From assembly GCF_009834345.1 (NCBI RefSeq), contig NZ_CP035042.1, positions 4,092,001-4,156,000 of the forward strand: a stretch of DNA of 64,000 nucleotides, written 5' to 3'. The position numbers and the translations under genes were made by a program. Source of the stretch: Billgrantia tianxiuensis (GTDB lineage Bacteria > Pseudomonadota > Gammaproteobacteria > Pseudomonadales > Halomonadaceae). Below, one piece after another: positions 16,819-26,533 of this stretch; positions within the stretch are counted from its first letter, which is position 1; each line of letters starts with the position of its first letter. The notes beneath the pieces were generated by a model. That model was not told the origin of the DNA. It saw only the letters and a list, made by a program, of their open reading frames with translations, and searched no databases.

Positions 16819-18777
16819 ATGGACACCCCTGAAAATCCGAAAGTGGTCGAAAAATATTCCGAGGATTCGGGAAAGCGGAAGCTCACGGGCTTCTGGTTCC
16901 TGGTAACGCGTCTTGCCGCGGTGTCCATGGCACTGTTCCATCTCTACACCGCCGTTACCGGCCCAGTGAACACGCAGAACGCCGTGCACTTGCTGTTCGC
17001 CATTCCGCTGATCTTCCTGGCATACAGCTGCCGGGCACGGGACGCCGACCGCGTGCCCTGGTTCGACATCGTGCCGGTCGCGCTGGGCGTGGCGATCAGC
17101 GCCTACTACATCCACCATTTCGACCGCATCATCTATCAATTGGGTTACCTGATGCCCACCACGCTGGACTTGGTCTTCGGGGTTTCGGCGATCCTGCTGC
17201 TGCTGGAGGCATGCCGCCGTGCCATCGGCCTGGCCTTTCCCATCCTGGTGCTGATCGCCCTGGCCTACGCCGCCTTCGGCCATTACCTGCCCGGGGTGTG
17301 GGGCCATGGCGGCTTCCGCTGGGACGATCTGGTGGCGACCTTCTACATGAGCCCCACCGGCGTTTACGGCAGCCTGATGCGCACCTCCTCCACGGTAATC
17401 GTGATGTTCATCATGTTCGGTGCGCTGCTGGTCACCACCGGTGGCGGCGACACTTTCATGCGTCTCTCCAACGCGGCCACCGGACGCATGGCGGGCGGCC
17501 CGGCCAAGGCCGCCACCCTGTGCAGCGCCATGTTCGGCAGCATCAGCGGCAGCACCGCGGCCAACGTGGCCACCACCGGGGTATTCACCATCCCGCTGAT
17601 GAAGCGCAACGGCTACAGCCCGCGCTTCGCCGCCGCCACGGAAGCCTCCGCTTCCACCGGCGGCCAGATCCTGCCGCCGGTGATGGGCGCGGCCGCCTTC
17701 GTCATGGCCGACGTGATCTCGACCAGCTACCTGAACATCATCGGCGCCGCACTGATCCCGGCGCTGCTGTTCTACCTCGCCATCTGGATGAGCGTGCACT
17801 TCGAAGCCAAGCGCCTGGGGCTCAACCCGATCCCCAAGTCGGAACGCCCCACCCTGCGCCAGGGCCTCTACAACATCGAGACCCTGGCGATCCCCCTGGC
17901 GGTGCTGATCGCGCTGCTGGTGATGCGCTACACGCCCACCACCGCGGCGGTGGCGGCTTACTTCACGGCGCTGCTGCTCTATCTGTTCTCCTGGCGCAGC
18001 CCCGGCACCTTCGTCGAGCGCCTCAAGTCGCTGCCGGCGGCGCTGGAAACCGGCGCCATGACCGCCGCCATGATCGCGGTGATCATCGGTAGCGTGGCGA
18101 TCATCGCCTCGGTCATCAGCCTCACCGGTCTGGGGCTCAAGGTCTCCTCGGTGATCCTCGTGGTCAGCGGCGGCGACGTGCTGATCACCCTGCTGCTGGC
18201 CATGGTGGTGGCAATCATCCTCGGCATGGGCCTGCCCACCGTGGCGGCCTACATGCTGGCCGCCTCGGTGGTCGCCGCCGCCTTCGTCGAGGCCGGGCTG
18301 CCGAGTCTCTCGGCCCACCTGTTCATCCTTTACTTCGCCATCCTCTCCGGCGTCACGCCGCCGGTGGCGCTGGCCGCCTACATCGGTGGCGCCATCGCTG
18401 GCTCGCACTGGTTCCGCACCGCGCTCACTGCCACCAAGATTTCGCTGGGCGGCTTCCTGATCCCCTACATGTTCATCTACCACCCGCCGCTGCTGGGCAA
18501 CGGCACGGGGCTGGAAATCGCCCTGGCGGTGGGCAGCGGGGTGCTCGGCATCATCGCCCTGGCGGCTTCCACCATTGGCTACTTCCTGCGCCCCTGCTCC
18601 TGGCCCGAGCGCGGCCTGCTGTTGGCAGCAGCACTGATGTTGATCAGTGGCCAACTGATCACCGACGCAGTGGGCATCGCCCTGATCGGCGCCGTGTGGG
18701 CCTGGCAATATCGGCTGAATCGCAGCACATTAGGAGCCTCTTCATCCCCTTCGGCCAGCAAGGAGCCTGCCCAATGA
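16819..18777 (+). CDS. TRAP transporter fused permease (4TM-12TM, DctQM)
   Basis: A 652-residue membrane protein in which the small DctQ-like part (about residues 20-150) is fused to the large DctM-like part, the form that pairs with TAXI binding proteins. DctM signatures include GSISGSTAANVATTGVFTIP, the GGQILPPVMGAAAFVMAD loop and, in the second half, MGLPTVAAYMLAA and SGVTPPVALAAY. The ATG at 16819 has GGGAG nine bases upstream and is preferred over 16795, which falls inside the hairpin. The ATGA overlap with the next gene shows translational coupling. Confidence 0.94.
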   Translation: MDTPENPKVVEKYSEDSGKRKLTGFWFLVTRLAAVSMALFHLYTAVTGPVNTQNAVHLLFAIPLIFLAYSCRARDADRVPWFDIVPVALGVAISAYYIHHFDRIIYQLGYLMPTTLDLVFGVSAILLLLEACRRAIGLAFPILVLIALAYAAFGHYLPGVWGHGGFRWDDLVATFYMSPTGVYGSLMRTSSTVIVMFIMFGALLVTTGGGDTFMRLSNAATGRMAGGPAKAATLCSAMFGSISGSTAANVATTGVFTIPLMKRNGYSPRFAAATEASASTGGQILPPVMGAAAFVMADVISTSYLNIIGAALIPALLFYLAIWMSVHFEAKRLGLNPIPKSERPTLRQGLYNIETLAIPLAVLIALLVMRYTPTTAAVAAYFTALLLYLFSWRSPGTFVERLKSLPAALETGAMTAAMIAVIIGSVAIIASVISLTGLGLKVSSVILVVSGGDVLITLLLAMVVAIILGMGLPTVAAYMLAASVVAAAFVEAGLPSLSAHLFILYFAILSGVTPPVALAAYIGGAIAGSHWFRTALTATKISLGGFLIPYMFIYHPPLLGNGTGLEIALAVGSGVLGIIALAASTIGYFLRPCSWPERGLLLAAALMLISGQLITDAVGIALIGAVWAWQYRLNRSTLGASSSPSASKEPAQ

Positions 18778-19721
18778 AGATCGTGATTCCCGACGACTAC
18801 CAGGACTGCGTGCGCCACCTCGACGCCTTCGCCAAGCTGGAGGGCAAGGAAGTCACCCTCTACAACGACAGCGTGAGCGACGAGGACGCCCTGGTGGAAC
18901 GCTTCAGGGATGCCGATGCCCTGGTACTGATTCGCGAGCGCACGCCGATCACCGAGTCCCTGCTGGCCAAACTGCCCAATCTGAAGGCGATCAGCCAGAC
19001 CGGCGGCGGCGCGGCACACGTCGACATGGCCGCCTGCCAGCGCCACGGCGTCACGGTCATGGCCGGCACCGGCTCGCCCCATGCCGCCGCCGAACTCACC
19101 TGGGGCCTGGTACTGGCGGCCATGCGCCACATTCCCGAGGAGTTCGAGAACCTCAAGGCCGGCCGCTGGCAGCGCACCCTGGGCACTGGCCTCAAGGGCC
19201 GCACCCTGGGGATCTTCGGCTACGGCAAGATCGGCCAGTTGATCGCCCGCTATGGCCAGGCGTTCGAAATGAACGTGCTGGCATGGGGCCGCGAGGGTAC
19301 CCGCGCCCGCGCCGCCGAAGCCGGCCTCGAAGTGGCAGGCAGCCAGGCCGAACTGTTCGAGCGCAGCGACGTGCTGAGCCTGCACCTGCGATTGAACGCG
19401 GAAACCCAAGGCATCGTCACCGCCGAGGACCTTGCGCGCATGAAGCCCAGCGCCCTGCTGGTCAATACCAGCCGTGCGCCACTGATCGAGCCGGGCGCCT
19501 TGGAGGCTGCCCTGCGCGCCGGCCGCCCGGGTCGCGCCGCGGTGGACGTGTTCGAAGAGGAGCCGGTGACGAGCCATCCCCTGCTCGCGCTGCCCAACTT
19601 CCTCGCCACGCCGCACCTGGGCTACGTGGAGAAGGACAGCTACGAACTCTACTTCGGCGATGCCTTCGACAACCTGCTGGCCTTCGAGGCGGGCCGGCCG
19701 GTGAAGAACCTGGCCGAGTGA
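18774..19721 (+). CDS. D-2-hydroxyacid dehydrogenase family protein
   Basis: A 315-residue NAD(P)-dependent dehydrogenase of the D-isomer-specific 2-hydroxyacid family. The Rossmann loop is LGIFGYGKIGQLIA (near 145), and the catalytic Arg, Glu and His are in NTSRAPLI, FEEEPV and ATPHLGYVEKDSY. The family reversibly converts 2-oxo acids to D-2-hydroxy acids; SerA, glyoxylate reductase and similar enzymes belong here. It overlaps the permease stop by ATGA, so it probably acts on the imported compound or its first product. It lacks the C-terminal ACT domain of many SerA proteins. The exact substrate cannot be named from sequence. Confidence 0.9.
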   Translation: MKIVIPDDYQDCVRHLDAFAKLEGKEVTLYNDSVSDEDALVERFRDADALVLIRERTPITESLLAKLPNLKAISQTGGGAAHVDMAACQRHGVTVMAGTGSPHAAAELTWGLVLAAMRHIPEEFENLKAGRWQRTLGTGLKGRTLGIFGYGKIGQLIARYGQAFEMNVLAWGREGTRARAAEAGLEVAGSQAELFERSDVLSLHLRLNAETQGIVTAEDLARMKPSALLVNTSRAPLIEPGALEAALRAGRPGRAAVDVFEEEPVTSHPLLALPNFLATPHLGYVEKDSYELYFGDAFDNLLAFEAGRPVKNLAE

Positions 19722-19750
19722 ACGGGCCGCCCGCAAGGAGAGACACTCCC

Positions 19751-20155
19751 ATGACCTCACGCCAAGACAGGCTCGACCCAAACGGGCTCGCCACCCGCCG
19801 CGAGGTGCTCGGCGATGCCTACGTCGACGCCGCCCTCGCCCAGGCCGACGACTTCGGCTGGCCGATGCAAGAGCTGGTCACCAGCAATTGCTGGAACGAC
19901 ATCTGGAACCGCCCAGGACTCGCCCGCCCCACCCGCAGCCTGATCAACATCGGCATGCTGGTAGCGCTCAACCGGCCCCACGAACTCAAGGTGCACCTGC
20001 GCGGCGCACTCAACAACGGCTGCAGCGAGGAGGAGATCCGCGAGGTGCTGCTGCAGTGCGTGCCCTATTGCGGCTTTCCTGCCGCCATCGATGGCCTGCG
20101 GGTGGCCCGCGAGGTGATCGCCGCCTACCGCGAAGAGCAGCAGGCCGGCAACTGA
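19751..20155 (+). CDS. Carboxymuconolactone decarboxylase family protein
   Basis: A 134-residue protein of the CMD/AhpD-like superfamily, close in size and layout to 4-carboxymuconolactone decarboxylase (TRSLINIGMLVALNRPHELKVHLRGALNNGCS, then EEIREVLLQCVPYCGFPAAIDGL). A pair of cysteines in an AhpD-type CxxC is absent, so a peroxidase-reducing role is unlikely. AAGGAG precedes the ATG. It lies between the dehydrogenase and the second TAXI gene, with no other protocatechuate pathway genes nearby, so its substrate here is probably a product of the operon's own pathway. Confidence 0.88.
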   Translation: MTSRQDRLDPNGLATRREVLGDAYVDAALAQADDFGWPMQELVTSNCWNDIWNRPGLARPTRSLINIGMLVALNRPHELKVHLRGALNNGCSEEEIREVLLQCVPYCGFPAAIDGLRVAREVIAAYREEQQAGN

Positions 20156-20202
20156 GCCACCGGCCACCACCATAACCACAACGACAAGCGAGGAGATTCG
20201 CC

Positions 20203-21186
20203 ATGAGATTGCCCAGCCCACTCCAGCGCGCCCTGAAGCCGCTCGCCGCGGCAACTCTCGCCGCCGGCCTGGTCGCGCCAGCCGCCGCCCAGGAGGCGAT
20301 CGGCATCGGCGTGGCACCGGCGGCTTCCGGCTGGTACTTCGGCTTCTCGGAGCTTTCGCGGCTGGTCAGCGCCGATTCGCCGCTCGAGGTCTCGGTGCGC
20401 GAGACCGGCGGCTCGCGGGAGAACGCCATCCGCCTCGGCCGCGGCGAGATCGACATGGGCCTGATCGACGCCCCGGGCGCCTACGAGGCCTATACCGGCA
20501 CGGGGCGCTACGAGAACGACGCCATCGAGCAGATGCGCATGGTGCTGTGGGTAGCGCCTTCGACCATGCACTGGGCGGTACGCCAGGACAGCGGCATCGA
20601 GACTTTCGAGGATCTCGAGGGCGAGCGCTTCAACCCCAGCAGCATCGGCGGCGGCGGCGAATACATCACCGAACTGGTGTTCGATGCCCTGGGCATCTCA
20701 CCGGACTTCCAGCGCATGAGCATGTCCGATGCCGCCGATGCCGTGGTCGATGGACGCATCGTCGGCTTCAGCTACAACGGCATCCCGCCGATCCCGGCCT
20801 TCACCGAGGTGCACTCCTCACGCCCGCTGCACGTGCTCTCGCTGACCGACGAACAGGTGGCCACCGCCACCGAGGCGCTGCCATTCCTCTCGGCCACCGA
20901 GATCCCCGAAGGCACCTACCGCGACATGCCGGCGGCCACCACGCTTGGCACCTACATCGGCATCGCCGCCACCAGCGACCTCTCGGAGGACGCCGCCTAC
21001 GAATTCACCCGCGCCTACTGGGAGAACGTCGAGCAACTGGGCCAGACCTTCGCCCCGGCCCAGGGCATGAGTGCCGAAATCTCGGTGGAGAACACTGCCA
21101 CGCCGCTGCATGCCGGCGCGCTGCGCTATTACCGCGAGATCGGTATCGAGGTACCGGAGGAACTGGTGCCGCCCGAAGCGCAGTAA
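20203..21186 (+). CDS. TAXI-family TRAP solute-binding protein (second copy)
   Basis: A 327-residue TAXI binding protein, a close paralog of the one at 15737 and of equal length. The signal peptide (about 1-30) ends AAAQ/E, and the mature start differs (EAIGIGVAPAASGWYFGFSE). The core blocks SSIGGGGEYITELVFD, AFTEVHSSRPL and TEIPEGTYRDMP are almost the same. A single permease gene serves both copies, so this may be a second ligand specificity feeding the same transporter. It closes the operon, 47 bp after the decarboxylase-like gene. Confidence 0.93.
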   Translation: MRLPSPLQRALKPLAAATLAAGLVAPAAAQEAIGIGVAPAASGWYFGFSELSRLVSADSPLEVSVRETGGSRENAIRLGRGEIDMGLIDAPGAYEAYTGTGRYENDAIEQMRMVLWVAPSTMHWAVRQDSGIETFEDLEGERFNPSSIGGGGEYITELVFDALGISPDFQRMSMSDAADAVVDGRIVGFSYNGIPPIPAFTEVHSSRPLHVLSLTDEQVATATEALPFLSATEIPEGTYRDMPAATTLGTYIGIAATSDLSEDAAYEFTRAYWENVEQLGQTFAPAQGMSAEISVENTATPLHAGALRYYREIGIEVPEELVPPEAQ

Positions 21187-21219
21187 GCACGCCATTCACA
21201 GCATCGGCCACCTTATGAC

Positions 21220-21244
21220 GCCGCCGGTGAGCCCCATCGGCGGC
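21220..21244 (+). terminator. Possible terminator hairpin after the TAXI operon
   Basis: GCCGCCG and CGGCGGC pair around an 11-nt loop 33 bp after the second TAXI stop. No T tract follows, so termination efficiency is uncertain. Confidence 0.35.
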
Positions 21245-21275
21245 GGAACGGCACTGAGAAATAGTACCGAGAAAT

Positions 21276-21294
21276 AGTATTGAGAACCATTATC
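21276..21294 (+). promoter_or_regulatory. Fur-box-like site upstream of the siderophore reductase
   Basis: The 19 bases ending GAGAACCATTATC match the Fur consensus (GATAATGATAATCATTATC) at 14 of 19 positions and lie 44 bp before the siderophore-interacting protein start. Two short GAGAAATAGTA repeats sit just upstream. Iron-dependent repression is inferred. Confidence 0.6.
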
Positions 21295-21337
21295 GAAGAA
21301 TGCTAGCCTGCCGCCATCTCACGCGGAGCGACAAACC

Positions 21338-22267
21338 ATGGCCAAGCAGAGCTACCAGGTCTTCGATATCACCCTTGCCCACCGGCATCAGGTCAGCGCC
21401 TCGCTGGTCAGGTTCACTTTCACCGGGCCCGAAGTCTCGCGCATGACCACCTTCGCGCCGGACCAGCGCATCAAGCTGTTCTTCCCCGAAGCCCAAGGCA
21501 GTCTCGACGCCCTGTTCGACTGCGTCGAGCGCGAGCCCGAAAACTGGTACGCCGCCTATCGCGCCCTGCCGGAAGCCCTGCGCCCGCCGATGCGCACCTA
21601 TACCATTCGCGAGCTGCGCGCCGAACGCGGCGAAGTCGACGTCGAATTCGTGCTGCACGGCGACGCAGGCCCCGCCTCGCGCTGGGCCATGCGCGCCCAG
21701 CCGGACGAGCGCCTGGCCATGACCGCACCGGCCGTCGAGGTGGAAAACCTCGGCGTTGGCTACGAATGGAAGCCGCCGCGCGGCGTGAAGCGTATCCTCG
21801 TCGTGGCCGACGAAACGGCCCTGCCGGCGGCGGCCGGCATCCTGGAGGAACTCGCTGCGCGTGCCGATCGCCCACAGGTGGATGCACTGATCGAGGTCCC
21901 CCTGGGCGATGACGCCCGGCCACTAGCCGCCACCGCCGGGGTGCGCTGGCTGCCGCGCGATGCCACGCCCGGCTGCGCCCACGGCGAGCGGCTGCTGCGC
22001 GCGATTCGCGACGTCGACCTGCGCCGCGAGATCGCCCACCAGGGCGCCAGCCCCGAAGGCGGCGCCGAGACGCCAGCGGAGCCAGGCGACGACGAGCTGC
22101 TGTGGGAAGCGGCGGAAACCAACGATGGCGCTCCCTTCTATGCCTGGATCGCCGCCGAGACCAAGGTGGCGCTGGGTATCCGGCGCTACCTGGTCAACGA
22201 GTGCGGGCTGCCCAAGCACTGCGTCAGCAGCATGGGCTACTGGCGTGAGGGCAAGGTGCTGGGGTGA
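21338..22267 (+). CDS. Siderophore-interacting protein (FAD-binding ferric-siderophore reductase)
   Basis: A 309-residue SIP-family flavoprotein. The FAD-binding motif is RTYTIRE (near residue 88), followed by a [10 protein letters not shown] phosphate-contact segment; the NAD(P)H-binding C-terminal half has [18 protein letters not shown] and SMGYWREG at the end. The family reduces ferric siderophores in the cytoplasm to release iron. The upstream Fur-box-like site supports iron control. Its last 31 bp overlap the end of the convergent chemoreceptor gene. Confidence 0.92.
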   Translation: MAKQSYQVFDITLAHRHQVSASLVRFTFTGPEVSRMTTFAPDQRIKLFFPEAQGSLDALFDCVEREPENWYAAYRALPEALRPPMRTYTIRELRAERGEVDVEFVLHGDAGPASRWAMRAQPDERLAMTAPAVEVENLGVGYEWKPPRGVKRILVVADETALPAAAGILEELAARADRPQVDALIEVPLGDDARPLAATAGVRWLPRDATPGCAHGERLLRAIRDVDLRREIAHQGASPEGGAETPAEPGDDELLWEAAETNDGAPFYAWIAAETKVALGIRRYLVNECGLPKHCVSSMGYWREGKVLG

Positions 22268-24417
22268 GCCCCAGCCAGGGCCTCCTCCTCGACCCGGGTA
22301 ACTGCCGGCGGCAGGACAGCAGGGCTCCATAGCGGAGCTCCGCTGGTCGCACCGGCCAAGGTGAAGGTTCCCACCGCCTCGGCCAGACGCAGCGACTGCT
22401 CCTCGAGCCGCTCGGCGGCGGCGCTCGACTGTTCGACCAGGGCGGCGTTCTCCTGGGTCATGCGGTCCAGCTCGGCAACCGCCACATTGACCTGGCCGAT
22501 ACCGTCGCTCTGCTCGCCGGTGGCCGCCGTGATCTGCTGGAGCACGGTACTCACCCGGGAGACACTAGTGACGATCTCGCTCATGGTGGTGCCAGCCTGG
22601 CCGACCAGCTCGGTACCGTCACGCACCTTGGCCCCCGATGCCTCGATCAGCGCCTTTATCTCGCTCGCGGCCGCCGCCGAGCGGCTGGCGAGCTGGCGCA
22701 CTTCGCCGGCGACCACCGCGAACCCGCGCCCCTGCTCGCCGGCACGGGCCGCCTCCACCGAGGCGTTCAAAGCCAGCAGGTTGGTCTGGAAGGCAATACC
22801 GTCGATCACCGTGACGATTTCGGCGATCTTGCGTGAGGCCTCGGAGATCTCGTCCATGGTCACCACCACCCGGGACACCACCTCGCCACCACGTGCAGCC
22901 ACGTCGGAGGCTGTCTGCGACAGGTCATTGGCCTCGCGTGCGGATTCGGCGGTGTGTTCCACGGTGCTGGTGATTTCCTCCATCGAGGCCGAGGTTTGCT
23001 GCAAGCTGGCGGCGGCAGTATCGGTACGCCGCGACAGATCCTGTCCGCCGCTGGCGATCTCGCTGGCGGCGACACGCACCGCCTCGCTGCTTACGCGTAC
23101 CTCGAGCAGCACGTCATGGATCTTGTCGGCGAAGGCATTGAACTGGATGGCCAGCTCGGCACTCTCGTCGCGCCCTTTGACCGGCAGGCGCTGGGTCAGG
23201 TCACCGTCGCCGGTGGCAATCTCGCGCATGCGCCCGGCCAACTCTCGCAGCGGCCTGGCGATGCCGCCTCCCACCAGCCAGATCGCGATCAGGCCGAGGC
23301 CGGCGACCAGCAGCCCCACCAGGCCCATGCCCAGCAAGTGCTCGCGGCGCTGATCGCCCAAGGTACGCTGCAAGGCCCCCAGCTCCGCCAACACCACCTC
23401 CCGCGGCAGGCGGGTGAGCAGCACCCAAGGAGCCTGGTCGTCGCTGACGCTGAAGGGCAGGTAGAGTTCGAGCATACCGTCGGCATCTTCTATCCGCTGC
23501 ATCTCGCCGCTGCGCTGGGCTTCGAGAATGCGCTGCTGAACCGCATCGCCCAGCACCTGACCGGCCGCATCCCCCAAGGTACCGTCATCGGCGGTATAAG
23601 CCGCCACGCTGCCCAGCGAGGCAATCAGCGCCATCTCGCCGGCACCGTCATAGAGTTCCTGGTTGGCCCGGTTCAGGAACTCCTGGGTGAAATCCACCGA
23701 CAGGTCGACGCCGGCGATACCGCGGAACTCACCCGCGACGAGAATGGGCACGTTGAAGGAGGTGACCATGCGCATGACGCCCGCATAGTCATAGGCTGCC
23801 GGATCGATGATGCAGGGAGCCAGGGTATCGCGCGGGCAGAGATAGTATTCGCCCCGGCGCATACCGTTGCCCAGTGGCGCCTCGCTCTCCATGTTCTCCT
23901 CGTTGAGAAGCCCCAGGCGCATGCTGCCGTCGGCCTCGCGCACCCACCAGGGCCGAAAGCGTCCGCTATCCTCCCCAAAGCCGGCCTCACGACCGGCATA
24001 CCGGGCGTCGGGACCGAATGCGTCCGGCTCCCAAGCGACATAGGCATCCATCAATCCGGAGTTCTCGACCACCGTGTGGCGTACCAGGTTGGAAAGCTCC
24101 TCGCGACTCAGGCGCAACTGGGGGCGACCGTCGTCACCGGACATTCCCATGAGAGCATTGGCATGGGCCAACTGGCTGGCCAGGGTCAGGGCACGATCCA
24201 GTTCGTTGCGGATGCGCTCGGCTTCGGCGTCGGCGAGCGAGGAGAGCCGCTCATCGATGCCACTTTCGAGCAGTGACTGGGTATGTTCGGCCACCACGTC
24301 CTGGGTGCGCGAAGCAGACACCAGTGAATAGCCTACCAGGGCAGCCGTTACGGCCAAGAGACACGCACCGGCCAGGGTGACGACGAGCAGTTGAAGGGAG
24401 CGGAATCGTAAGTGCAT
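22237..24417 (-). CDS. Methyl-accepting chemotaxis protein with dCache sensor
   Basis: A 726-residue chemoreceptor. The first transmembrane helix is at about residues 9-30, a large periplasmic dCache sensor spans about 35-350, and the second helix lies near 365-385 ([20 protein letters not shown]). A HAMP domain ([16 protein letters not shown]) follows, and then the cytoplasmic signalling domain with the conserved tip [20 protein letters not shown]. The sensor is the double-Cache type that often binds amino acids or organic acids, but the ligand cannot be told. The gene ends inside the siderophore reductase 3' end on the other strand. Confidence 0.93.
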   Translation of the reverse strand: MHLRFRSLQLLVVTLAGACLLAVTAALVGYSLVSASRTQDVVAEHTQSLLESGIDERLSSLADAEAERIRNELDRALTLASQLAHANALMGMSGDDGRPQLRLSREELSNLVRHTVVENSGLMDAYVAWEPDAFGPDARYAGREAGFGEDSGRFRPWWVREADGSMRLGLLNEENMESEAPLGNGMRRGEYYLCPRDTLAPCIIDPAAYDYAGVMRMVTSFNVPILVAGEFRGIAGVDLSVDFTQEFLNRANQELYDGAGEMALIASLGSVAAYTADDGTLGDAAGQVLGDAVQQRILEAQRSGEMQRIEDADGMLELYLPFSVSDDQAPWVLLTRLPREVVLAELGALQRTLGDQRREHLLGMGLVGLLVAGLGLIAIWLVGGGIARPLRELAGRMREIATGDGDLTQRLPVKGRDESAELAIQFNAFADKIHDVLLEVRVSSEAVRVAASEIASGGQDLSRRTDTAAASLQQTSASMEEITSTVEHTAESAREANDLSQTASDVAARGGEVVSRVVVTMDEISEASRKIAEIVTVIDGIAFQTNLLALNASVEAARAGEQGRGFAVVAGEVRQLASRSAAAASEIKALIEASGAKVRDGTELVGQAGTTMSEIVTSVSRVSTVLQQITAATGEQSDGIGQVNVAVAELDRMTQENAALVEQSSAAAERLEEQSLRLAEAVGTFTLAGATSGAPLWSPAVLPPAVTRVEEEALAGAHPSTLPSRQ

Positions 24418-24682
24418 GAGGGGGGCTCATTATAGTTATGAAAGTCAGTTCCAAGGCCGACCATAGTGCTTTCAAGAACGCAGCGAAGTAGCCAGACCGA
24501 CCGGATATTTGGCGTTTGCGGCACAATTGGCGTTATGCATCCAACGAATGCTTCGTTCTCCTCGCTTGCGTCTCACTGTCGCCACGGTCACGCCGCTCCG
24601 TTCGTGCAGCCAAAAGCGGGACACTTACCCCCAAGCGCGCTAGCCTCAGGAAACCCTACGCAACGGATGTGAGGAAGCCCCC

Positions 24683-25285
24683 ATGTCGCACACCATCACC
24701 TACTACTACAGCCTGGTATCGCCGTGGACCTACCTGGGCCACGCCCGGCTAGGCGAAATCGCTACCCACCACGGCGCCACCATCGACTACGTGCCGGTCA
24801 CGGTAAGCGCGGTGTTCCCCCGGACCGGCGGGCTGCCGTTGCCCAAGCGTGCGCCGGAGCGCCAGGCCTATCGCCTGATCGAGCTCAAGCGCTGGCCGCA
24901 ATTGCTGGGCATTCCGCTCAACGTGGAACCAAAGCACTTCCCCACCGACGATCGCCCGGCGGCACGCATGGCGCTGAGCGCCAAGGCCCAGGGGCACGGC
25001 ATTGCGGGACTCTCGCTGGCCATCCTGCGGGCCTGCTGGGCCGAGGAACGCGATATTGCCGACCTCGCCACCCTGCGCGAGATCGCCGATGCCTGCGGCC
25101 TGGACGGCCAGGCGCTGCTGGACGAATCGGAAACCCAAGCGGGGCAGGAGCGGCTCGACGATGCCTGCGAGCAAGCCGTCGCCGCCGGCTGCTTCGGCGT
25201 GCCATGGTACGAGGTCGCTGGCGAACCGTTCTGGGGCCAGGACCGCCTGGAGCTGGTCGAGAAGAAGCTCGCCGGAGCGTTTTGA
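24683..25285 (+). CDS. DsbA-family oxidoreductase, 2-hydroxychromene-2-carboxylate isomerase-like
   Basis: A 200-residue cytoplasmic protein of the DsbA/GST-kappa superfamily. It lacks a CxxC motif; SPWTYLG near residue 13 replaces the active site, as in 2-hydroxychromene-2-carboxylate isomerases, which have a serine at this place. GCFGVPWYEVAGEPFWGQDRL near the C-terminus is the family cis-proline and glutathione-binding segment. It likely acts with glutathione, but without other naphthalene-type genes nearby the substrate is unknown. It stands alone between spacers of 265 and 180 bp in which no further gene was seen. Confidence 0.85.
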   Translation: MSHTITYYYSLVSPWTYLGHARLGEIATHHGATIDYVPVTVSAVFPRTGGLPLPKRAPERQAYRLIELKRWPQLLGIPLNVEPKHFPTDDRPAARMALSAKAQGHGIAGLSLAILRACWAEERDIADLATLREIADACGLDGQALLDESETQAGQERLDDACEQAVAAGCFGVPWYEVAGEPFWGQDRLELVEKKLAGAF

Positions 25286-25465
25286 TCCTCTGCTGCGAAG
25301 CGTCGGCGCTGAGGCGGTCACGACGACTTCATCGTTTGGCACAGCAGAAACGTGCAAACCACCGCACGGCCGGGCAAGCCCCATCCTGGGCGACGTCTCA
25401 TCATCAATGCGACGAACCGGACTTTCCGGCTCGTTACCCCTGGAGCATGACAGGAGGTCGCCAAC

Positions 25466-25747
25466 ATGAGACTTCGCACACTTGCCCTGTTGCTTGCCCT
25501 GGCCAGCGTTCCCATCACGGCGCTAGCCGAACGTCCTGGCCCCGAGGATGGCCCGCTGATGACCCGCAGCGGCAGCATGGAAGCCCCGCTGGTCAAGCGT
25601 AGCTTCGATCAACTCGACACCGACGACGACGGCCGGCTGTCGCAGGCCGAAACCGTCGGTGCGGCGCTGACCGATTCGTTCTGGGAGCTCGACCACAATC
25701 GCGACGGCTTTCTCAGCCGTCAGGAGTACGACTATCACCCTAACTGA
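25466..25747 (+). CDS. Exported EF-hand protein
   Basis: A 93-residue secreted protein with a Sec signal peptide (about residues 1-21, ending ALA/E) and two EF-hand loops, DTDDDGRLSQAE and DHNRDGFLSRQE. All positions needed for calcium ligation are present. AGGAGG lies upstream of the ATG. Similar small calvin-like proteins occur in other gammaproteobacteria and are of unknown function. A related but frameshifted gene is at 29173. Confidence 0.82.
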   Translation: MRLRTLALLLALASVPITALAERPGPEDGPLMTRSGSMEAPLVKRSFDQLDTDDDGRLSQAETVGAALTDSFWELDHNRDGFLSRQEYDYHPN

Positions 25748-25769
25748 TCGCGATATCCCTGCCCGTGTC

Positions 25770-25795
25770 GACGCGAGTGCCTAGGCACTCGCGTC
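25770..25795. terminator. Perfect 26-bp palindrome, probable terminator
   Basis: The arm GACGCGAGTGCCT and its exact complement form a palindrome without a loop, 23 bp after the EF-hand gene. A T-run is lacking. It probably ends the EF-hand transcript. Confidence 0.5.
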
Positions 25796-25931
25796 TGTGC
25801 TTGGAGGAGATAATTCAGCTGTCCGGCAGGCCCGAATGGGAATTGGCGGGAGTTGGGCTAGCCTATACTTCTTAACGGCCCGTTCAACGGAACCAGACCC
25901 TCTGAGCGACAAGACTCCAGCTTCGCCCAGG

Positions 25932-26498
25932 ATGTCCGAACTTTCGGGGGCGATGCCAATGACGCCGTTACCTGCCGGGACACCGCGAGTACCAAGCACC
26001 ATCCATGAGATGCGGGAAAGGTTGATCCAACTGCTCGACGAAGCCACGGCGACTCTGGCCCGGGATCAGGAAGCGGCACGCAAAAGCCTGGCCGAGGCCC
26101 TGCTGCTGCTGGCACAGGCACCTTTGGCAACCGCACCGGAGCCGGCGCTGCATGGTGGGCTTGTCGGCTGGCAGATTCGGCGCGTGATCGCCTTCGTCGA
26201 TACGCACCTAGATACGACGATCCACGTAAAGGAGATGGCAGCCGAAGCGCGCCTCAGCCTCAGTCACTTCTCGCACGCCTTCAAGCTGACCTTCGGCGAA
26301 CCGCCGCTGGCCTACGTGACCCGCCGTCGCCTGGCCCTGGCCTGCGAGATGATGCTGGCCAGTACTGCACCGCTATCGCACATTGCGCACGAATGCGGCT
26401 TCTACGACCAATCGCACTTCACTCGCCACTTTCACCGCCGCTTGGGCATGACACCACAGCGTTGGCGTCGCCAGCATGCCGAAGAGCCCAACGACTGA
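25932..26498 (+). CDS. AraC-family transcriptional regulator
   Basis: The C-terminal half is a typical AraC double helix-turn-helix (RRVIAFVDTHLDTTIHVKEMA through CGFYDQSHFTRHFHRRLG). The N-terminal part (about 75 residues before it) is a charged helix-rich region (EMRERLIQLLDEATATL) with no cupin-type ligand domain, so a large sensory domain is lacking. The start is uncertain: ATG at 25932 gives 188 residues, while in-frame ATG codons at 25797 and 25953 are alternatives without a clear ribosome site. It stands alone between the EF-hand gene and the convergent flavin reductase gene. Confidence 0.75.
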   Translation: MSELSGAMPMTPLPAGTPRVPSTIHEMRERLIQLLDEATATLARDQEAARKSLAEALLLLAQAPLATAPEPALHGGLVGWQIRRVIAFVDTHLDTTIHVKEMAAEARLSLSHFSHAFKLTFGEPPLAYVTRRRLALACEMMLASTAPLSHIAHECGFYDQSHFTRHFHRRLGMTPQRWRRQHAEEPND

Positions 26499-26533
26499 GA
26501 CAACGGAAGCACCTGCGTCTCGCAACCCTCACC

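Noticed and set aside
25797-25931. N-terminal extension of the AraC gene to ATG 25797
   Set aside because: No ribosome site, and the added residues have an atypical composition; a later ATG was used, with the uncertainty noted.
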